Assembly (NCBI GenBank): GCA_030066475.1
Contig: JASJBO010000067.1
Coordinates: 1 to 25,631, forward strand
Length of the DNA stretch: 25,631 nt
Direction of reading: 5' to 3'
Source: Myxococcota bacterium
GTDB taxonomy: Bacteria > Myxococcota_A > UBA9160 > PR03
Shown: piece after piece, positions 21,712 to 25,631 of the stretch
How positions within the stretch are numbered: position 1 is the stretch's first letter
Layout: the number at the start of each line of letters is the position of its first letter
The notes under the pieces: generated by a model
The model's input: the letters and a program-made list of their open reading frames with translations, nothing else
The model's database searches: none
What the model was told of the DNA's origin: nothing
Translations under genes and position numbers: made by a program

Positions 21712-22532
21712 GGCTCGAGGGCAAGGTCGCCGCGATCACGGGCGCCGCCAGCGGGTTCGGAGCCGCGGCCGCGAAGCGCTTCGTCGCGGAGGGCGCCGCG
21801 GTGGTCCTCGGCGACATCCAGGAAGCCGCGGGCCGGGCGGTCGCCTTGGAGCTGGGGGACCGCGCGCGCTTCTTGCGCTGCGACGTCACGCGCGAGGAGG
21901 ACGTCGCCCGGCTGGTCGACGCGGCCACGGCGCAGTTCGGGCGCCTCGACGTGATGTACAACAACGCCGGCATCATCGGCGCCCTCGGACCGATCGCCGA
22001 GCTCCCGGCGGACCGCTGGAAGGCCACCCTGGAGGTCCACCTCGACGGGACCTTCCATGGCTGCAAGCACGCGGCCCGCGCCATGATCCCGCAGCGTTCG
22101 GGCAGCATCGTCAACATGACCAGCCTGGCCGGCCTGAGCGGCGGCCAGGGGCCCCATCCCTACTCGGCGGCCAAGGCCGCGGTCGTCGGGCTCACGCGCA
22201 GCGTGGCGGCCGAGCTGTGCCACCACGGCATCCGCACCAACGCGATCGCGCCCGCCGGCATGGCCACCGAGATGGTGGCCGGGCTCACCGGCGACCCGAC
22301 GGCGATCGAGGTGACGAAACGGGCGCTGGCGGCCCGGTCTCCGCTGCGCGGCCGGGCGGGGCTGCCCGAGGACGTGGTGAACGCGGCGCTGTGGCTCGCC
22401 AGCGACGAGTCCGGCTACACCAACGGGCTGATCCTCACCATCGACGCCGGCATCAGCAGCGGCGCCTCGAGCGAGCCACCGCCCTTCACCGACCGGGGCG
22501 GCATGATCCGCGAGGCGGGCCGGCGGGAGTGA
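21708..22532 (+). CDS. Short-chain dehydrogenase/reductase (SDR)
   Basis: This 274-residue classical SDR shows the cofactor motif TGAASGFG (11-18), D36 region LGDIQEA suggesting NAD preference, NNAG (85-88), catalytic S139, Y152 and K156 (YSAAK), and the C-terminal GYTNGLILTIDAG typical of the family. The start is GTG overlapping the stop of the Rieske gene. A strong GGAGGGG about nine bases upstream lies inside the Rieske coding end, so translation is coupled. With tetR and Rieske upstream it resembles a dihydrodiol or alcohol dehydrogenase step of an oxygenase pathway, but the oxygenase is truncated. It converges with the next SDR gene with a gap of 15 bases. Confidence 0.9.
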   Translation: MRLEGKVAAITGAASGFGAAAAKRFVAEGAAVVLGDIQEAAGRAVALELGDRARFLRCDVTREEDVARLVDAATAQFGRLDVMYNNAGIIGALGPIAELPADRWKATLEVHLDGTFHGCKHAARAMIPQRSGSIVNMTSLAGLSGGQGPHPYSAAKAAVVGLTRSVAAELCHHGIRTNAIAPAGMATEMVAGLTGDPTAIEVTKRALAARSPLRGRAGLPEDVVNAALWLASDESGYTNGLILTIDAGISSGASSEPPPFTDRGGMIREAGRRE

Positions 22533-22547
22533 GTGGCGTCGCCGCTC

Positions 22548-23459
22548 CTACGCCCGCGCGAGCTCGAACTCCACGCCCGAGCGCTGCTCCGACACCTCCC
22601 ACAGGCGCTCCGCGTCGGCGCGGCTGCGGGCCGCCCTGCTGCGGCCGACCTTGGTGGGAGCACCGCGCATCTCGAACCACCCCCTGGGCCCGAGGTAGTC
22701 GCCCGCCTCGACGTCCGGCGCCGTGGCGGCGCGCAGCGTCGGCAGCGCGCCGCCGAGCGGCTGCATGCCGAAGAACGGGTTCAGGAGCTGGAAGGCGCTC
22801 GAGTGCTGCTGGAGGTTGGTCTGCGTCCAGCCGGGGTGCGCCGCGGCCACCAGCACGGACGCGCCCGCGGCCTCCAGCCTGCGGGCCAGCTCCGCCGTGA
22901 ACAGCAGGTTCGCGAGCTTGCTCTGGCCGTACGCGGCGCTCGCGCGGTAGCCGCGCGCCTCGAAGTCGAGGTCGTCGAAGTTCATGCGCCCGACGCGGTG
23001 CGCGGTGCTCGACACGTTGACGACGCGCGCCCCGTCGGTCGCCAGCAGCAGATCGAGCAGGAGCCCGGTCAGCGCGAAGTGGCCGATGTGGTTCACGCCG
23101 AGCTGGAGCTCGTAGCCCTGCTTCGTCTTGCTGGCGGGCGGGATCATGACCCCCGCGTTGTTGATGAGCAGGTCGAGGCGGTCGAAGCGCTCGTGCGCCG
23201 CAGCGGCAAAGGCGCGCACCTGCTCGAGGTCGGCGAGGTCGAGCTCCATGAACTCGACCCGGGCGTCCGGCAGACCGGCACGGATGTCGGCGAGCGCCTC
23301 CTCGGCGCGCGCCCGGCTGCGGCAGGCGAGCACCACGTGCGCACCCTTGCGCGCCAGCTCGCGCGCGGTCTCGAGGCCGATGCCGCTGTTGGCGCCGGTC
23401 ACGATGGCGACGCGGCCGCTCTGGTCGGGGATGTCGTTCGCGGTCCAGTCCTGGCTCAA
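22548..23459 (-). CDS. Short-chain dehydrogenase, retinol dehydrogenase/protochlorophyllide reductase-like
   Basis: This 303-residue SDR has TGANSGIG (21-28), R47 in LACRSRARAEEA suggesting NADP, LDLADLEQVRAF, NNAGVM (100-105), catalytic S150/S151, and Y177 and K181 in AAYGQSKLANLLF. This set is typical of the retinol-dehydrogenase-like branch. I place the start at the TTG at 23457-23459: AAGGAG lies eight bases upstream and the product begins MSQDWTANDIPDQSGR, as expected for this branch. The ATG at 23531 would add a 24-residue Pro/Arg-rich extension with no family resemblance. The gene is preceded by a remnant gene start (23610). Substrate is unknown; lipid-like alcohols or ketones are usual for the branch. 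Confidence 0.88.
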   Translation of the reverse strand: MSQDWTANDIPDQSGRVAIVTGANSGIGLETARELARKGAHVVLACRSRARAEEALADIRAGLPDARVEFMELDLADLEQVRAFAAAAHERFDRLDLLINNAGVMIPPASKTKQGYELQLGVNHIGHFALTGLLLDLLLATDGARVVNVSSTAHRVGRMNFDDLDFEARGYRASAAYGQSKLANLLFTAELARRLEAAGASVLVAAAHPGWTQTNLQQHSSAFQLLNPFFGMQPLGGALPTLRAATAPDVEAGDYLGPRGWFEMRGAPTKVGRSRAARSRADAERLWEVSEQRSGVEFELARA

Positions 23460-23531
23460 TGGGGGGCTCCTTGGCGGGCGTGGACCCGGTGTGGCCGGGC
23501 CCCTCGGTCGCGCTTCGCGTTGGCGGCTCAT

Positions 23532-23610
23532 GATCGCCCCAGTACCAGCGGTGCGCCTCCGCGAGGTCGGCCCGGATCGGTCGCGGGGAGTCGGCGTAGG
23601 AGAAGGCCAT
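23532..23610 (-). pseudogene. Remnant gene start, possibly alkylhydroperoxidase/carboxymuconolactone decarboxylase-like
   Basis: An ATG at 23608-23610 with AGGA five bases upstream begins MAFSYADSPRPIRADLAEAH. The text then changes to Pro/Arg/Gly-rich sequence of unrelated type and the frame runs antisense-like through the SDR gene. The opening resembles, from memory, the N-terminus of proteins in the alkylhydroperoxidase/carboxymuconolactone decarboxylase group; that match is tentative. Only about 24 codons look genuine, and the break falls near 23540. As at 10296, a gene start with a ribosome site survives while the rest is gone. The fragment could instead be a short leader ORF for the SDR. 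Confidence 0.4.
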
Positions 23611-23707
23611 CGCGGTCCTGCCCTCGGCCTGGCGCTCGCACGGGCGGGGCCGAACGACCGATACCACAGCCGCTCGGGGCGGGCATGCCCCCCGCGCCCG
23701 GCGCCGC

Positions 23708-24517
23708 TCAGGACGCGTCGACGATCCTCCGCATCGGCTTGTGGATCGCGGTGGGGAGCCAGCGCTTGAGCACGTCGAGCAGCACCGCGTCGGCGCCGAT
23801 GCGAACGCGCAGCTTCCCCCGTCGGACGGCGGCGACGATCTTCGCCGCCGCCCGCTCGGGCGAGATCCCGACCCGTTGGGCGAGGTCGTAGCTCCGCGTC
23901 GCGAAGGCGAGGTCGTCCGACTCCTCGAGTGTGGCCCGGATCATCTCGGTGCGGATCGCGCCGGGGTGCACCGAGGTGACCCCGATGCCCTCGGCGGCGA
24001 GCTCGGCCCAGAGCGACTCGCTCAAGCCCCGCAGGGCCGCCTTGGTCGCGCAGTACGAGGACTGCACCGGAAGCCCCAGGAAGGCCGCCATGCTCGACAG
24101 GTTCACGATGTGCGCGCCGTCCGCCCTGCGCAGCGTGTCCAGGAAGAAGTGACAGCCGTGGACCACGCCCCAGAAGTTGATCCCGACCACCCGGTCCCAG
24201 TCCTCGAGCGAGTGGTTGGCAAAGGTCTTCTGGAGCGTGATGCCGGCGTTGTTGATCAGCAGGTTCACCCGGCCGTGCGCGGCGACGACCTCGGCGGGCA
24301 GACGCGCCATGCGCTGGCGGTCGGCGACGTCGGCGACGTGCTGCGAGACCTCCACGCCGCGTTCGGAGACGGCGGCCGCGGCGTCGGCGAGTGCGTCCGC
24401 GTTCAGGTCGGACAGCGCCAGATGGCAGCCGCTCGAGGCCAGCTCCGCGGCGAGCGCGCGGCCCAGACCGCCGGCCGCGCCGGTGATGACCGCGACCCGG
24501 TTCTCCAGCTGCTGCAT
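23708..24517 (-). CDS. Short-chain dehydrogenase/reductase (SDR)
   Basis: This 269-residue classical SDR has TGAAGGLG (12-19), D37 (LSDLNADAL) suggesting NAD, NNAG (89-92), catalytic S142, Y155 and K159 (YCATKAALRGLSESL), and PGAIRTEM after the active site. The C-terminal stretch AAAKIVAAVRRGKLRVRIG and LLDVLKRWLP is typical of SDRs that act on lipid-like alcohols and are often found with BVMOs and other ketone-pathway enzymes. The ATG has GGAGGG about six bases upstream. The upstream neighbour on the same strand is the phosphodiesterase gene, 128 bases away. Substrate is unknown. Confidence 0.9.
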   Translation of the reverse strand: MQQLENRVAVITGAAGGLGRALAAELASSGCHLALSDLNADALADAAAAVSERGVEVSQHVADVADRQRMARLPAEVVAAHGRVNLLINNAGITLQKTFANHSLEDWDRVVGINFWGVVHGCHFFLDTLRRADGAHIVNLSSMAAFLGLPVQSSYCATKAALRGLSESLWAELAAEGIGVTSVHPGAIRTEMIRATLEESDDLAFATRSYDLAQRVGISPERAAAKIVAAVRRGKLRVRIGADAVLLDVLKRWLPTAIHKPMRRIVDAS

Positions 24518-24645
24518 CGAACGCCCTCCCCCTCGCGGTGAGCGCTACCTGGACGCCGCTGTGGAGCTGGCTGGCCGCTCCACTGCCGGGAGCACGCGCG
24601 CCGGGACGGGGTGGCCGGCGGCACCGACGAGATCGTCCCGACCGA

Positions 24646-25548
24646 TCACGGCGGGGAGGCGCGATCCGGTGTGCTCGTCAACCGCCGAGCCGCCAGGCCG
24701 GCGAGCCCCCCGGCAAGCAGCAGCCCGGTGCCGGGCTCGGGAATCACAGTGCCGAAGGTCGCGACATCGTTCACGATGTACCCGTCCAGGCCGATCTGGA
24801 TCGCCGTCTCCATCTTCGCCACGGACTGGGCGAAGATGTCCCAGGCGAATCCCCCGAAGCCGGCGTCCTGGGCGTCGGCGAGGAACCCGGGTGCAATCAG
24901 GGTGTAGTACTCGCTGACGAACGAGAACCCGTCGACGCCGATGGTCGCCATGTGGTCGAGGAAGTCCTGAATCGCGTCGGGATCCTGCGCGGGCCCGACC
25001 TGGGCCGTCCACAGGATCGTGGCGCCCGGCACCTGGGCGACGATGTCGGCTACCTGCGCCTCGTTCCACGCGGTGACCCAGACGTCGGCGATCGGGAAGC
25101 CCGTGACCGCGAGTGCGTCGGCGATCTCCGCGCCGAACAGGAGACTGCTCTTCTGGTCCAGCAGCAGTGGCCCCACCCCCAGGGCATCCAGCAGCGCCTC
25201 CTCCAGGGTCGGAATCGGCTCGCCGGTGAACTCAGGCGCGAACCAGGATCCCGCGTCGAGTGTCCGAAGCTCGGCCAGGGTCTTCTCGTCCACGCGGCCG
25301 ACGCCGTCGGTGGTCCGGTTCACCGTGTCGTCGTGGATGACGACGACGTGTCCGTCGGCGCTCTTCTGCAGGTCGATCTCGACGAGGTCGGCGCCCGCCT
25401 GGAAGGCACCGTTCAGGGCGACCAGGGTGTTCTCGGGGAAGGCCGTGGAGTAGCCGCGGTGGCCGACGTTCAGGATCGTCGCCCCGGCGGGCGAGGACGC
25501 CAGGAGCAGCGCGGCCGGCATCAGACACAGGAGCGATCGTCTCTTCAC
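24646..25548 (-). CDS. Secreted glycerophosphodiester phosphodiesterase with PEP-CTERM anchor
   Basis: This 300-residue exported protein has a signal peptide (basic KRR, hydrophobic LLCLMPAALLLASS, cleavage near AGA). The mature part is a GDPD domain, which cleaves glycerophosphodiesters to an alcohol and glycerol 3-phosphate using a metal. Catalytic residues are H30 and R31 (GHRGYSTAFPENT), E57 and D59 (LVEIDLQ) and H72 (VIHDDTVNRTTDG). The C-terminus carries a PEP-CTERM signal: PEPGTGLLLAGGLAGLAARR beginning at about residue 270. This marks it for exosortase processing. About 11 residues follow the Arg pair, longer than usual. The start is GTG with GAGGGAGG just upstream. No exosortase gene is in the window. 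A role in envelope phospholipid or polymer turnover is inferred. Confidence 0.9.
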   Translation of the reverse strand: MKRRSLLCLMPAALLLASSPAGATILNVGHRGYSTAFPENTLVALNGAFQAGADLVEIDLQKSADGHVVVIHDDTVNRTTDGVGRVDEKTLAELRTLDAGSWFAPEFTGEPIPTLEEALLDALGVGPLLLDQKSSLLFGAEIADALAVTGFPIADVWVTAWNEAQVADIVAQVPGATILWTAQVGPAQDPDAIQDFLDHMATIGVDGFSFVSEYYTLIAPGFLADAQDAGFGGFAWDIFAQSVAKMETAIQIGLDGYIVNDVATFGTVIPEPGTGLLLAGGLAGLAARRLTSTPDRASPP

Positions 25549-25631
25549 GGCCTCCCTCGGGTGCGACGTCCAGCATGCGCCAGATCCCGTGCCGGATGCA
25601 AGCGGCTCTCGAGCGAGCGCCCCGCCTCCGG

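Noticed and set aside
23460..23531. ATG at 23531 as start of the retinol-dehydrogenase-like SDR
   Set aside because: It would add a Pro/Arg-rich extension with no family resemblance; TTG at 23459 has AAGGAG and the expected N-terminus.
1..25631. CRISPR arrays, tRNA/rRNA genes, insertion sequences, prophage or toxin-antitoxin genes
   Set aside because: No regularly spaced repeats, cloverleaf-like sequence, transposase or phage motifs were seen by eye; tRNAscan-SE or ISfinder searches could not be run.

Overview
The window is very GC-rich, densely coded bacterial DNA from an accessory or catabolic region of a Deltaproteobacteria-type organism (Myxococcota or a related lineage). That placement is an inference. 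It rests on a transmembrane Ser/Thr protein kinase, a PEP-CTERM protein, a broken gene ending in a DNDGDG repeat plus a CGLGPEL-hydrophobic-Arg tail, and many short-chain dehydrogenases (SDRs), flavin/Rieske oxygenases and TetR regulators. No rRNA, tRNA, CRISPR array, insertion sequence or phage gene was recognised.

Layout. 1-4640 (+): the end of an unknown gene, a ketopantoate-reductase-family protein, a sensor kinase with a dCache-like extracytoplasmic domain, and a mandelate racemase/muconate lactonizing-type enolase-superfamily enzyme. 4687-9316 (-): amidohydrolase, SDR, then a TetR gene with its own promoter that overlaps a Baeyer-Villiger monooxygenase (BVMO). 9424-10299 (+): an alpha/beta hydrolase whose nucleophile position is Ala. 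10296-11059: a junction of broken genes. It holds the first 13 codons of a biotin carboxylase, two perfect inverted repeats, a piece of a concanavalin-A-like domain, and a frame-shifted C-terminal tail. 11216-13057 (+): orphan amino-acid-type binding protein, HAD hydrolase, TfoX-N protein. 13073-14254 (-): a HisC-like aminotransferase with a Tat-type leader. 14415-16545 (+): a small Arg-rich ORF, then a TetR gene overlapping a luciferase-like monooxygenase. 16861-20451: a small membrane protein overlapping a large two-part methyltransferase, facing a five-helix membrane sulfatase-like protein preceded by a 59-codon ORF. 20529-22532 (+): TetR, a truncated Rieske protein, SDR. 22548-24517 (-): two SDRs separated by a remnant gene start. 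24646-25548 (-): an exported PEP-CTERM glycerophosphodiester phosphodiesterase.

Two themes stand out. First, three separate modules put a TetR gene directly in front of an oxygenase gene (BVMO, luciferase-like, Rieske). In two the TetR stop overlaps the oxygenase start as ATGA, and AT-rich inverted repeats lie upstream of the TetR genes. This looks like a collection of substrate-inducible oxidation modules for ketones, alicyclics, terpenoids or xenobiotics, with SDRs and hydrolases downstream. Second, the cluster at 16861-20451 looks like an undescribed cell-envelope modification system. Its methyltransferase carries an N-terminal D-x4-N-x11-D pattern resembling the catalytic loop of aminoglycoside-phosphotransferase-like kinases.

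Several genes are broken, or begin and stop after a few codons (10296, 10420, 23610), and one oxygenase is only a Rieske domain (21151). The region therefore appears to have been reshaped by deletions, or these junctions are assembly joins in a metagenome-derived contig.
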